Source of the DNA: Klebsiella sp. WP3-W18-ESBL-02 | Lineage (GTDB): Bacteria > Pseudomonadota > Gammaproteobacteria > Enterobacterales > Enterobacteriaceae | Length of the DNA: 64,000 nt | Reading direction: 5' to 3' | Assembly: GCF_014168815.1 (NCBI RefSeq) | Contig: NZ_AP021972.1 | Location: forward strand, 4,960,001 to 5,024,000 | Shown here: piece after piece, positions 43,423 to 52,436 of the stretch | How the letters are laid out: every line of letters starts with the position of its first letter | How positions within the stretch are numbered: the first letter of the stretch is position 1 | The notes under the pieces: generated by a model | The model's database searches: none | What the model saw: only the letters and a program-made list of their open reading frames with translations | Told to the model about the DNA's origin: nothing | Made by a program: the position numbers and the translations under genes

Positions 43423-45618
43423 ATGCCCGTTGCCCACGTCGCCCTGCCTGTTCCGCTGCCCCGTACGTTCGACTACCTGCTGCCTGATTCCCTCAGCGCC
43501 AAAGCGGGCTGCCGCGTACGCGTGCCGTTCGGCAAACAGGAGCGCGTCGGCATCGTGGTCTCCGTCAACGAAAGCAGCGAGCTGCCGCGCGATGAGCTCA
43601 AAGCGGTGCTCGACGTGCTGGACGGCGAACCGGTATTCTCCCACTCCGTCTGGCGTCTGCTGCTGTGGGCAGCGGAGTACTACCATCATCCGATTGGCGA
43701 CGTCCTGTTCCACGCCCTGCCGATTATGCTACGCCAGGGGAAACCCGCCAGCGCCACGCCGCAGTGGTTCTGGTTTGCCACCGAACAGGGGCAGGCGGTC
43801 GACATCAATAGCCTGAAGCGATCGCCGAAACAGCAGCAGGCGCTGGCCGCACTACGTCAGGGGAAAATATGGCGTCATCAGGTAGCGGAGCTGGAATTTA
43901 ATGAAAGCGCCATGCAGGCGCTGCGCACCAAAGGCCTGTGCGAGCTGGGTAGCCTGGCGCCGGAAACGGTCGACTGGCGCGCAACCTACTCGGTGCCGGG
44001 TGAGCGCCTGCGTTTGAATACCGAACAGGCGACCGCCGTGGGCGCAATCCACAGCGCGTCTGACGAATTTTCAGCATGGCTGCTGGAAGGGGTGACCGGC
44101 TCAGGCAAAACGGAAGTCTATCTCAGCGTGCTCGAAAACGTGCTCGCCAAAGGCAAGCAGGCGCTGGTGATGGTGCCGGAAATCGGCCTGACGCCGCAGA
44201 CCATTGCGCGCTTTCGCGAACGCTTTAACGCCCCGGTAGAAGTGCTGCATTCAGCGCTTAACGATAGCGAACGTCTCGCCGCCTGGCTGAAGGCCAGAAG
44301 CGGCGAAGCGGCTATCGTCATTGGCACTCGCTCATCGCTGTTTACGCCGTTTAAAAACCTCGGCGTGATTGTCATTGATGAAGAACACGACAGTTCCTAC
44401 AAACAACAGGAAGGCTGGCGATACCATGCCCGCGATCTGGCCGTGTGGCGCGCGCACAGCGAACAAATTCCTATCATCCTTGGCTCGGCAACCCCCGCAT
44501 TAGAAACGCTGCTCAACGTCCGCCAGCACAAATATCGCCTGCTGCGCTTAACCCGCCGCGCGGGTAACGCGCGCCCGGCAACGCAGCACGTGCTCGATCT
44601 GAAAGGCCAGCACCTTCAGGCCGGGCTTTCGCCCGCGCTGATTAACCGTATGCGCCAGCATTTGCAGGCCGATAATCAGGTCATTTTATTTCTTAACCGC
44701 CGAGGCTTTGCCCCGACGCTGCTGTGCCACGACTGCGGCTGGATTGCCGAGTGCCCGCGCTGCGATAGCTACTATACGCTGCACCAGGCACAGCATCACC
44801 TGCGCTGCCACCACTGCGACAGCCAGCGGCCCATTCCGCGCCAGTGCCCTTCCTGTGGTTCAACGCACCTGGTGCCCGTGGGGCTGGGAACGGAACAGCT
44901 TGAACAGGCTCTGGCGCCTATGTTCCCCGGCGTCCCGCTGTCGCGCATTGACCGCGACACCACCAGCCGCAAAGGCGCGCTGGAGCAGCACCTGGCGGAA
45001 GTGCATCGCGGCGGCGCACGTATTCTGATCGGCACGCAGATGCTGGCAAAGGGCCACCATTTCCCGGACGTGACGCTGGTTGCCCTGCTGGACGTCGACG
45101 GCGCGCTTTTCTCTGCCGACTTCCGCTCTGCGGAACGCTTTGCTCAGCTGTATACCCAGGTCTCCGGCCGCGCCGGACGCGCGGGTAAACAGGGAGAGGT
45201 GGTGCTGCAAACCCACCATCCGGATCACCCACTGCTGCAAACGCTGCTCTATAAAGGCTATAACGCCTTTGCCGAACAGGCGCTGGCCGAACGCCAGACC
45301 ATGCAACTGCCGCCGTATACCAGCCATGTCCTGATCCGCGCGGAAGACCATAACAACCAGCAGGCCCCCATTTTCCTACAGCAGCTGCGTAATCTGATTC
45401 AGGCCAGCCCGCTGGCGGACGACAAGCTATGGGTGCTGGGCCCGGTTCCGTCGCTGGCGCCCAAGCGCGGCGGCCGCTATCGCTGGCAAATCCTGCTTCA
45501 GCATCCGTCGCGCGTGCGTTTGCAGCATATCGTCACCGGTACGCTGGCGCTCATCAATACGCTCCCGGAATCCCGCAAAGTGAAGTGGGTTCTCGACGTT
45601 GACCCGATAGAAGGTTAA
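43423..45618 (+). CDS. priA: Primosomal replication restart helicase PriA
   Basis: Superfamily 2 helicase that reloads DnaB at stalled forks. From the ATG at 43423 (MPVAHVALPVPLPRTFDYL) it is 731 residues (E. coli 732). The N-terminal 3'-DNA-binding domain is followed by the Walker A GVTGSGKTEVYL near 224-235, the DEEH box VIDEEHDSSYKQQEG near 318, a zinc-binding insertion with four CxxC pairs (CHDCGW, CPRC, CHHC, CPSC) near 430-475, and motif VSGRAGRAGKQGEV near 585. Confidence 0.98.
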   Translation: MPVAHVALPVPLPRTFDYLLPDSLSAKAGCRVRVPFGKQERVGIVVSVNESSELPRDELKAVLDVLDGEPVFSHSVWRLLLWAAEYYHHPIGDVLFHALPIMLRQGKPASATPQWFWFATEQGQAVDINSLKRSPKQQQALAALRQGKIWRHQVAELEFNESAMQALRTKGLCELGSLAPETVDWRATYSVPGERLRLNTEQATAVGAIHSASDEFSAWLLEGVTGSGKTEVYLSVLENVLAKGKQALVMVPEIGLTPQTIARFRERFNAPVEVLHSALNDSERLAAWLKARSGEAAIVIGTRSSLFTPFKNLGVIVIDEEHDSSYKQQEGWRYHARDLAVWRAHSEQIPIILGSATPALETLLNVRQHKYRLLRLTRRAGNARPATQHVLDLKGQHLQAGLSPALINRMRQHLQADNQVILFLNRRGFAPTLLCHDCGWIAECPRCDSYYTLHQAQHHLRCHHCDSQRPIPRQCPSCGSTHLVPVGLGTEQLEQALAPMFPGVPLSRIDRDTTSRKGALEQHLAEVHRGGARILIGTQMLAKGHHFPDVTLVALLDVDGALFSADFRSAERFAQLYTQVSGRAGRAGKQGEVVLQTHHPDHPLLQTLLYKGYNAFAEQALAERQTMQLPPYTSHVLIRAEDHNNQQAPIFLQQLRNLIQASPLADDKLWVLGPVPSLAPKRGGRYRWQILLQHPSRVRLQHIVTGTLALINTLPESRKVKWVLDVDPIEG

Positions 45619-45768
45619 TTCAGAGTTGCGAGCGGGATCGTGGAATCAAACAATCATCACACTTTTGATGAAAATTCTGTAACAGATCTCCCTAACTATC
45701 TGATAAAAGTGTGTCAGATGTCAGGTCACAAAGGACGTGCCTGCGCCAGTGAGTGAGGAGAGAATCAG

Positions 45769-46791
45769 GTGAAGGCTAAAAAACCGGTTGTTGCCGCAAC
45801 CATGAAAGATGTTGCCCTGCAGGCGAATGTCTCTACGGCAACCGTATCCCGTGCATTGATGAACCCAGAGAAGGTCTCGCAGGCAACGCGTAATCGCGTC
45901 GAGCAGGCGGCGCTGGAGGTGGGGTATCTCCCGCAAATGCAGGGGCGTAACATGAAGCGCAACGAGTCACGCACCATCCTGGTGATTGTCCCGGATATTT
46001 GCGATCCCTTCTTTAGCGAAGTGATCCGCGGGATCGAGGTCACCGCAGCGGCGCAGGGGTATCTGGTGCTGATTGGCGACTGTGCTCATCAGAATCAGCA
46101 GGAAAAAACCTTCATCGATTTAATCATCACCAAGCAGATTGACGGCATGCTGCTGCTCGGCTCGCGTCTGCCGTTCGATGCCAGCATCGAAGAGCAGCGC
46201 AACCTGCCGCCGATGGTCATGGCCAACGAATTTGCGCCAGAACTGGGCCTGCCGACCGTACACATCGACAACCTCACTGCCGCCTTTAACGCCGTTAACT
46301 ATCTGCACGAGCTGGGTCATCAGCGCATTGGCTGCATCGCCGGGCCGGAAGAAATGCCGCTGTGCCACTACCGTCTTCAGGGCTACGTTCAGGCGCTGCG
46401 CCGCTGCGGTATTACCGTCGATCCCCACTACATTGCCCGCGGCAACTTTACCTATGAAGCGGGTGCCAGCGCGCTGGAACAGCTGCTGGCGCTGCCGCAG
46501 CCACCGACCGCAGTGTTCTGCCACAGCGACATTATGGCGCTGGGCGCGCTCTCGTTTGCTAAACGCCGGGGCCTTAAAATACCCGACGATCTGTCCATCA
46601 TCGGCTTCGATAACATCTCGCTGGCCGAGTTCTGCGATCCGCCGTTAACCACCGTCTCTCAGCCGCGCTTTGATATCGGCCGAGAAGCCATGCTGCTGCT
46701 GTTAAACCAGCTGAGCGGGCAGTTTGTTGATAGCGGTTCGCGTCTTCTTGACTGTGAACTGATCGTTCGCGGCAGTACAAGTAAAATATGA
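45769..46791 (+). CDS. cytR: Nucleoside-regulon repressor CytR
   Basis: LacI-family regulator that represses deo, udp, cdd, nup genes together with CRP; cytidine is the inducer. 340 residues from a GTG at 45769 (MKAKKPVVAATMKDVALQANVS), preceded by GAGGAG at 12-18 bp. Helix-turn-helix at about 11-35, effector domain from about 65. Gene order priA-cytR-ftsN is the E. coli one. The 150-bp upstream gap has a TGTGTCAGATGTCAGGTCACA stretch that may contain a CRP or CytR site. Confidence 0.96.
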   Translation: MKAKKPVVAATMKDVALQANVSTATVSRALMNPEKVSQATRNRVEQAALEVGYLPQMQGRNMKRNESRTILVIVPDICDPFFSEVIRGIEVTAAAQGYLVLIGDCAHQNQQEKTFIDLIITKQIDGMLLLGSRLPFDASIEEQRNLPPMVMANEFAPELGLPTVHIDNLTAAFNAVNYLHELGHQRIGCIAGPEEMPLCHYRLQGYVQALRRCGITVDPHYIARGNFTYEAGASALEQLLALPQPPTAVFCHSDIMALGALSFAKRRGLKIPDDLSIIGFDNISLAEFCDPPLTTVSQPRFDIGREAMLLLLNQLSGQFVDSGSRLLDCELIVRGSTSKI

Positions 46792-46889
46792 TGTAAAGCG
46801 GGGTCCTTTAGGACTTGCTTGTCTGGTCAAAGCCCCGCCGCTTAAGTAACATGTCGGGCTAACTAACGGAAAAAGACAGCGAAACGATA

Positions 46890-47864
46890 GTGGCACAACG
46901 AGACTATGTACGCCGCGGCCAGCAGGCACCTTCGCGGCGCAAGAACAGCGCTTCACGGAATACACGGAAAAAGCAGAGTAACTTTCCGGCAGTCTCTCCT
47001 GCCATGGTGGCGATTGCTGCTGCGGTAGTGGTCGCTTTTATCGGCGGTTTGTACTTCATCACGCACCATAAAAAAGAAGACTCGGAATCTCTGCAAAGCC
47101 GCCAGATGACCGGTAACGGCCTGCCGCCGAAGCCGGAAGAGCGCTGGCGCTATATCAAAGAGCTGGAAAGCCGCCAGCCAGGCGTGCGTGCGCCAACGGA
47201 ACCGTCCGCGGGCGGGGAAGTGATTAACCCTAATCAGCTGACCGACGAACAGCGCCAGCTGCTGGCCCAGATGCAGGCGGATATGCGCCAACAGCCAACG
47301 CAGCTGACCGAAGTACCGTGGAACGAGCAAACGCCAGCCCAACGCCAGCAAACGCTACAGCGTCAGCGCCTTGCTCAGCAGCAGGTTCAGCAGCAACAAC
47401 AGCAACAGTGGACGCAAACGCAGCCGGTCCAGGCGCCGCAGACGCAAACTCGCGCGACGCAGCCGGTGCAGCAGCCGCGTCAAACGCAAACGCAGCAGCC
47501 AAAAGCGGTCGCATCCAACTCGCCGTATCAGGATCTGCTGCAAACGCCAGCGCATACGACATCACAGCCTAAAACGCAGGCCGCCGCGCCGGTGACGCAT
47601 GACACCACGCCGCCAAAAGCGAGCGAGAAAAAAGACGAACGTCGCTGGATGGTCCAGTGCGGTTCGTTTAAAGGCGCGGAACAGGCGGAAACCGTCCGTG
47701 CCCAGCTAGCGTTTGAAGGATTTGACTCGAAGATCACCACCAACAACGGCTGGAATCGCGTGGTCATCGGGCCGGTCAAAGGTAAGGATAACGCCGACAG
47801 CACCATCGCCCGTCTGAAGATGGCCGGTCACGGAAACTGCATTAGGCTCGCTACCGGGGGTTGA
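46890..47864 (+). CDS. ftsN: Cell division protein FtsN
   Basis: Triggers septal peptidoglycan synthesis. 324 residues from a GTG at 46890 (MAQRDYVRRGQQAPSRRK). A short cytoplasmic basic tail, one membrane segment at about 36-57 (MVAIAAAVVVAFIGGLYFI), the essential periplasmic helix with EERWRYIKELESRQ near 83-96, a long Gln/Thr-rich linker (QQQQQQQ near 168-174), and a C-terminal SPOR domain (about 246-324) with the two cysteines VQCGSF and NCIRLATGG that form a disulphide. Its end carries the hslV heat-shock promoter. Confidence 0.97.
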   Translation: MAQRDYVRRGQQAPSRRKNSASRNTRKKQSNFPAVSPAMVAIAAAVVVAFIGGLYFITHHKKEDSESLQSRQMTGNGLPPKPEERWRYIKELESRQPGVRAPTEPSAGGEVINPNQLTDEQRQLLAQMQADMRQQPTQLTEVPWNEQTPAQRQQTLQRQRLAQQQVQQQQQQQWTQTQPVQAPQTQTRATQPVQQPRQTQTQQPKAVASNSPYQDLLQTPAHTTSQPKTQAAAPVTHDTTPPKASEKKDERRWMVQCGSFKGAEQAETVRAQLAFEGFDSKITTNNGWNRVVIGPVKGKDNADSTIARLKMAGHGNCIRLATGG

Positions 47865-47887
47865 AACCCCTAAAAACCCCCCCATTT
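47861..47887 (+). promoter_or_regulatory. Sigma-32 promoter of hslVU
   Basis: -35 region GGTTGAAA with TTGAAA at 47861-47866, spacer of 13, and -10 CCCCATTT at 47880-47887 match the heat-shock consensus CTTGAAA and CCCCATNT. It overlaps the stop codon of ftsN. A perfect hairpin CCCCGTAC-GCG-GTACGGGG at 47902-47920 follows in the leader and may protect the 5' end of the mRNA. Confidence 0.88.
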
Positions 47888-47955
47888 ATACTTACATTCT
47901 GCCCCGTACGCGGTACGGGGCCCCTACATCCGTATTTGTAAGAAGGGGTCTGCTC

Positions 47956-48486
47956 GTGACAACAATAGTAAGTGTTCGCCGTAACGGCCACGTCGTAATC
48001 GCCGGTGATGGCCAGGCCACGCTGGGCAATACCGTCATGAAAGGCAACGTGAAAAAAGTTCGCCGTCTGTACAACGACAAAGTGATCGCTGGCTTTGCAG
48101 GCGGCACTGCGGACGCCTTCACGCTGTTTGAACTGTTTGAACGTAAACTGGAAATGCACCAGGGCCATCTGGTCAAAGCCGCCGTTGAGCTGGCGAAAGA
48201 CTGGCGTACCGACCGGATGCTGCGCAAGCTGGAAGCCCTGCTGGCGGTCGCGGACGAAACCGCCTCTCTCATCATCACCGGCAACGGTGACGTCGTGCAG
48301 CCAGAAAATGACCTGATTGCTATCGGCTCTGGCGGCCCGTACGCCCAGGCCGCGGCCCGTGCGCTGCTGGAAAATACCGAGCTTGGCGCCCGTGAAATTG
48401 CTGAAAAAGCGTTGGATATTGCAGGCGATATCTGCATTTACACCAACCATTTCCATACCATTGAAGAATTACCGTCTAAGGCGTAA
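47956..48486 (+). CDS. hslV: ATP-dependent protease subunit HslV (ClpQ)
   Basis: Proteolytic chamber of the HslVU protease, a proteasome beta-type N-terminal threonine hydrolase. 176 residues, as in E. coli, starting with GTG; after Met removal Thr is the nucleophile (TTIVSVRRNGHVVIAGDGQ). The Gly-rich loop GFAGGTADAFTLFELFE near 44-60 and IGSGGPYAQAAA near 123 are conserved. 9 bp upstream of hslU, one operon. Confidence 0.98.
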   Translation: MTTIVSVRRNGHVVIAGDGQATLGNTVMKGNVKKVRRLYNDKVIAGFAGGTADAFTLFELFERKLEMHQGHLVKAAVELAKDWRTDRMLRKLEALLAVADETASLIITGNGDVVQPENDLIAIGSGGPYAQAAARALLENTELGAREIAEKALDIAGDICIYTNHFHTIEELPSKA

Positions 48487-48495
48487 GGATCTCCC

Positions 48496-49827
48496 ATGTC
48501 TGAAATGACCCCACGCGAAATTGTCAGCGAACTGGACAAACACATCATCGGCCAGGACGCAGCAAAGCGTTCCGTGGCTATCGCCTTACGTAACCGCTGG
48601 CGCCGTATGCAGCTTGATGAAGAGCTGCGCCACGAAGTTACGCCGAAAAACATTCTGATGATCGGCCCGACCGGCGTTGGTAAAACCGAAATTGCCCGTC
48701 GCCTGGCGAAGCTCGCCAACGCGCCGTTCATCAAAGTTGAAGCGACCAAGTTCACCGAAGTGGGCTATGTCGGTAAAGAAGTGGACTCCATCATCCGCGA
48801 TCTGACCGACTCAGCGATCAAGATGGTGCGCGTTCAGTCCATCGAGAAAAACCGCTACCGTGCCGAAGAAATGGCCGAAGAGCGCATTCTCGACGCGCTG
48901 ATCCCACCGGCCAAAAACAACTGGGGCCAGGCTGAACAGCCGTCTGAACCTTCTGCCGCACGCCAGGCGTTCCGTAAAAAGCTGCGCGAAGGCCAGCTGG
49001 ACGACAAAGAGATTGAAATCGATCTCGCCGCCGCGCCGATGGGCGTAGAAATCATGGCGCCTCCGGGCATGGAAGAGATGACCAGCCAGCTGCAGTCTAT
49101 GTTCCAGAACCTGGGCGGCCAGAAGCAGAAACCGCGTAAGCTGAAAATCAAAGATGCGATGAAGCTCCTGATTGAAGAAGAAGCGGCGAAGCTGGTGAAT
49201 CCAGAAGAGCTGAAGCAAGACGCGATTGATGCGGTTGAGCAGCACGGTATCGTGTTTATCGATGAGATCGATAAAATCTGTAAGCGCGGCGAATCATCCG
49301 GCCCGGACGTATCTCGCGAAGGCGTACAGCGCGATCTGCTGCCGCTGGTCGAAGGCTGCACCGTCTCCACCAAACACGGTATGGTCAAAACCGACCACAT
49401 TCTGTTTATTGCTTCCGGTGCATTCCAGGTGGCGAAGCCGTCCGATCTGATTCCGGAGCTGCAGGGCCGTCTGCCGATTCGCGTTGAGCTGCAGGCGCTG
49501 ACCACCAGCGACTTCGAACGTATCCTGACCGAACCAAACGCGTCGGTTACCGTACAGTACAAAGCGCTGATGGCAACCGAAGGCGTGAATATCGAGTTCA
49601 CCGAATCCGGTATCAAACGCATTGCCGAAGCGGCGTGGCAGGTGAACGAAACCACCGAAAACATCGGTGCGCGTCGTCTGCATACCGTTCTGGAGCGTCT
49701 GATGGAAGATATCTCCTATGACGCCAGCGACCTCAACGGCCAGAGCATCACAATTGATGCGGAATACGTGAGCAAACATCTGGATGCATTAGTCGCAGAT
49801 GAAGATCTGAGCCGTTTTATCCTATAA
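48496..49827 (+). CDS. hslU: ATPase subunit HslU (ClpY)
   Basis: AAA+ unfoldase that feeds proteins to HslV. 443 residues, the E. coli length. Walker A MIGPTGVGKTEIAR near 55-68, Walker B IVFIDEIDKI near 248-258, the intermediate I domain at about 110-240, sensor and arginine-finger regions IPELQGRLPIRVEL and GARRLHTVLERL, and the conserved C-terminus DEDLSRFIL that docks into HslV. Confidence 0.98.
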   Translation: MSEMTPREIVSELDKHIIGQDAAKRSVAIALRNRWRRMQLDEELRHEVTPKNILMIGPTGVGKTEIARRLAKLANAPFIKVEATKFTEVGYVGKEVDSIIRDLTDSAIKMVRVQSIEKNRYRAEEMAEERILDALIPPAKNNWGQAEQPSEPSAARQAFRKKLREGQLDDKEIEIDLAAAPMGVEIMAPPGMEEMTSQLQSMFQNLGGQKQKPRKLKIKDAMKLLIEEEAAKLVNPEELKQDAIDAVEQHGIVFIDEIDKICKRGESSGPDVSREGVQRDLLPLVEGCTVSTKHGMVKTDHILFIASGAFQVAKPSDLIPELQGRLPIRVELQALTTSDFERILTEPNASVTVQYKALMATEGVNIEFTESGIKRIAEAAWQVNETTENIGARRLHTVLERLMEDISYDASDLNGQSITIDAEYVSKHLDALVADEDLSRFIL

Positions 49828-49856
49828 TCGCGGTCACTGCATTTTCATCTTTAATT

Positions 49857-49882
49857 GATGGGGCTGAAAAGCCCCATTTTTA
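49857..49882 (+). terminator. Terminator after hslU
   Basis: ATGGGGCT-GAAA-AGCCCCAT followed by TTTTTATT, 30 bp past the hslU stop codon and 15 bp before the menA start. Confidence 0.92.
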
Positions 49883-49896
49883 TTGGCTGATTACTA

Positions 49897-50823
49897 ATGA
49901 CAAATACACCTGTGAGCCGCACCCAGGCCTGGCTGGAAAGCCTGCGCCCTAAAACCTTACCGCTGGCCTGCGCGGCGATTATCGTCGGTACCGCACTCGC
50001 CTGGTGGCAGGGCCACTTTGACGCCATCGTCGCCGTACTGGCGCTGATTACCGCCAGCCTGCTGCAAATTCTTTCTAACCTCGCCAACGACTACGGCGAT
50101 GCGGTCAAAGGCAGCGACAAGCCGGACCGCATCGGGCCACTGCGCGGGATGCAAAAAGGGGTGATTACCCAGGCGCAGATGAAGCGCGCGTTGATCGTCA
50201 CCGTCGGCCTGATCTGCGTTTCCGGCCTTGCCCTGCTGTTTAGTGCGTCGCAGACTCCCGGCGATTTCATTGGCTTCCTCGTGCTGGGTCTGCTGGCGAT
50301 TATCGCCGCCATCACCTACACCGTCGGCACGCGTCCGTACGGCTACATTGGCCTCGGCGACGTTTCAGTGCTGATCTTCTTCGGCTGGCTGAGCGTGATT
50401 GGCAGCTGGTATTTACAAACGCATAGCCTGAGCAGCGCGATTATCCTGCCGGCCACCGCCTGCGGCCTGCTGGCGACAGCAGTGCTCAATATCAACAACC
50501 TGCGCGATATCGACAGCGACCGTGAAAACGGCAAAAACACCCTGGCGGTGCGCTTAGGGCCGGTTAACGCCCGCCGCTACCACGTTTGTCTGCTGATGGG
50601 GACGCTGGTTTGCCTGGCGCTGTTTAACCTGCTGTCGCTGCACAGCCCGTGGGGCTGGCTGTTTATTCTCAGCACCCCGCTGCTGGTGAAGCAGGCCCGC
50701 TACGTGCTGCGCGAACGCTCACCGCAGGCAATGCCGCCGATGCTTGAGCGGACGGTCAAAGGCGCGCTGCTGACTAACCTGCTGTTCGTTATCGGTATTG
50801 TGCTCAGCAAGACGCTGGCTTAA
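49897..50823 (+). CDS. menA: 1,4-dihydroxy-2-naphthoate octaprenyltransferase MenA
   Basis: Membrane UbiA-family enzyme that attaches the octaprenyl chain to 1,4-dihydroxy-2-naphthoate, giving demethylmenaquinone. 308 residues as in E. coli. The two Asp-rich prenyl-diphosphate sites are NLANDYGDAVKGSD near 67-80 and NNLRDIDSDRENGK near 196-209. Eight to nine membrane segments. A terminator separates it from hslU, while rraA follows with its own promoter. Confidence 0.97.
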   Translation: MTNTPVSRTQAWLESLRPKTLPLACAAIIVGTALAWWQGHFDAIVAVLALITASLLQILSNLANDYGDAVKGSDKPDRIGPLRGMQKGVITQAQMKRALIVTVGLICVSGLALLFSASQTPGDFIGFLVLGLLAIIAAITYTVGTRPYGYIGLGDVSVLIFFGWLSVIGSWYLQTHSLSSAIILPATACGLLATAVLNINNLRDIDSDRENGKNTLAVRLGPVNARRYHVCLLMGTLVCLALFNLLSLHSPWGWLFILSTPLLVKQARYVLRERSPQAMPPMLERTVKGALLTNLLFVIGIVLSKTLA

Positions 50824-50853
50824 CTGACAAATATCAATTAACAATTGATGATT

Positions 50854-50883
50854 TTGCCAACAATGCATAGAGCGCGATATACT
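50854..50883 (+). promoter_or_regulatory. Sigma-70 promoter of rraA
   Basis: TTGCCA (50854-50859), 18-bp spacer, TATACT (50878-50883), 33 bp before the rraA start. Well-matched hexamers in the menA-rraA gap; a start site near 50890 is predicted. Confidence 0.65.
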
Positions 50884-50915
50884 AAAATCACTCGCAGCAA
50901 CTGAGCGTTAATCCT

Positions 50916-51401
50916 ATGAAATACGATACTTCCGAGCTTTGCGACATCTACCAGGAAGATGTCAACGTAGTAGAACCCCTGTTCTCTAACTTTGGCGGAC
51001 GGTTGTCGTTCGGTGGGCAAATCATCACCGTAAAATGTTTCGAGGATAACGGGTTGCTGTACGATCTGCTCGAACAGAACGGCCGTGGCCGCATTCTGCT
51101 GGTCGACGGCGGCGGTTCAGTCCGTCGCGCGCTGATCGACGCCGACCTTGCCCGTCTGGCCACGCAAAACGAGTGGGAAGGCATTGTGGTCTACGGCGCG
51201 GTGCGCCAGGTTGACGATCTGGAAGAGCTGGACATCGGCATCCAGGCCATTGCAGCCATTCCGGTTGGCGCGGCGGGTGAAGGCATCGGCGAAAGCGACG
51301 TACGCGTTAATTTCGGCGGGGTAACCTTCTTCTCCGGCGATCATCTGTATGCTGACAATACCGGTATTATTCTGTCGGAAGATGCGCTGGATATTGAATA
51401 A
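50916..51401 (+). CDS. rraA: Ribonuclease E inhibitor RraA
   Basis: 161 residues as in E. coli. Trimeric protein that binds RNase E and DEAD-box helicases and lowers mRNA decay; structurally of the HMG/CHA aldolase fold. Recognised by MKYDTSELCDIYQEDVNVVEP, GRGRILLVDGGGSVRRALID and EGIVVYGAVRQVDDLEELDIG. Follows menA as in E. coli, but zapB, which normally comes next, is absent here. Confidence 0.98.
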   Translation: MKYDTSELCDIYQEDVNVVEPLFSNFGGRLSFGGQIITVKCFEDNGLLYDLLEQNGRGRILLVDGGGSVRRALIDADLARLATQNEWEGIVVYGAVRQVDDLEELDIGIQAIAAIPVGAAGEGIGESDVRVNFGGVTFFSGDHLYADNTGIILSEDALDIE

Positions 51402-51411
51402 GTTCGATACG

Positions 51412-51443
51412 ATCGGGGAAGCCTACGCTTCCCCGATTTTTTT
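51412..51443. terminator. Terminator between rraA and the esterase gene
   Basis: ATCGGGGAAG-CCTACG-CTTCCCCGATTTTTTT: strong stem and T run for rraA; little A-richness on the other flank, so mainly for the plus strand. Confidence 0.92.
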
Positions 51444-51446
51444 GCC

Positions 51447-52436
51447 CTAGCGTAGTACCAACGGCTCACCGCGTATAAACGCCACCGTATCCCTCAGCAG
51501 CGTCTCGGTCTGCGCCAGCACCCCCACTTTATCCATGAACGCGTGAACCATTCCGCAGTAGCGTACGGATGTCACCTCGACGCCCGCGCGGCACGCTTTG
51601 TCGGCAAACGCGTCCACCTGTAGCCGCAGCGGGTCAAACTCGCCGCAGCAAAGCAACATCGGCGGCAGCGCCGCCAGCAGCGACGGCGTGGTATAAAGCG
51701 GAGAGATGAACGGATTACGGCAATCTGTTTCGCCCGCATACCACTGCGCCACCAGCCCCATCGAATCGTAGAACCCGTTGAGATAGCCATCGATCAGCGC
51801 TTTTTCCGTCGTCACCGGGTAACGAGCGGTGTCGATCAGATCATCGTCGGGGACAAGCGTCGTCGCAGGATAGTAGCCCACCACTCGAGACAGATAGCGA
51901 GTGCCTAACGTGACGTCCAGCAGCGCGGTGGCCAAGCTCAGGTTGCCGCCAGCAGAATCCCCCGCGACGACAATGCGCTGTTTGTCCACGCCATACTCGT
52001 CGGCGTGAAGATAAAGCCAGCGCAACGCGGCGTAGCAATCCAGCAGCGCCGCAGGATAAGGCCGCTCCGGGGCCAGCGCGTAATCGACGGAAACCACCGT
52101 CAGCGCACCGAGATCGGCCAGCGCCCGGCAGGGGAACTCCACGTTGTCCAACGATCCGCCGAAGAAACCGCCGCCGTGCAGAAACAACACGGCAGGCGTT
52201 GGCGCGTTATCTTCGTCGCAGCGATAAATACGCACGTTAACGTGGCCGTCAATAATCTGGTTGCGGATGGTCATCCGGCGAGTATGGATATCCTGCGCAG
52301 GCCAGCCCATGGCATCCCGTAGCGTCAGCAGGTCCGGCGCTTCGTGGCCTGCCCCCTGCGCCATTGCCTGTAGTTCGTCCCTCGCCTGTGGATCGAGCGC
52401 CCCGGCCAGCGCCGCATACTGCACATAATCATTCAT
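51447..52436 (-). CDS. Alpha/beta-hydrolase esterase (HSL / family IV type)
   Basis: 329 residues. Hormone-sensitive-lipase-like signatures: the oxyanion HGGGFFGGSLD near 89-99, the nucleophile in VVAGDSAGGNLSLA near 157-170, the acid in CCGEFDPLRLQVD near 265 and the catalytic His in GMVHAFMDKVG near 299. It resembles Aes-type acetyl esterases, cytoplasmic, no signal peptide. The ATG overlaps the MFS gene stop by 8 bp, so transport and ester cleavage are coupled at translation. Substrate unknown. Confidence 0.9.
   Translation of the reverse strand: MNDYVQYAALAGALDPQARDELQAMAQGAGHEAPDLLTLRDAMGWPAQDIHTRRMTIRNQIIDGHVNVRIYRCDEDNAPTPAVLFLHGGGFFGGSLDNVEFPCRALADLGALTVVSVDYALAPERPYPAALLDCYAALRWLYLHADEYGVDKQRIVVAGDSAGGNLSLATALLDVTLGTRYLSRVVGYYPATTLVPDDDLIDTARYPVTTEKALIDGYLNGFYDSMGLVAQWYAGETDCRNPFISPLYTTPSLLAALPPMLLCCGEFDPLRLQVDAFADKACRAGVEVTSVRYCGMVHAFMDKVGVLAQTETLLRDTVAFIRGEPLVLR

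Noticed and set aside
43423..43430. Upstream start for PriA at 43351
   Set aside because: The extra 24 codons are not conserved and overlap the rpmE/priA promoter region; the ATG at 43423 has GGAAG upstream and gives the normal N-terminus.
47340..47480. CAG/CAA-rich repeat tract that resembles a tandem repeat or CRISPR-like array
   Set aside because: It encodes the Gln-rich linker of FtsN; units are irregular and there are no spacers. No CRISPR array is seen anywhere in the window.
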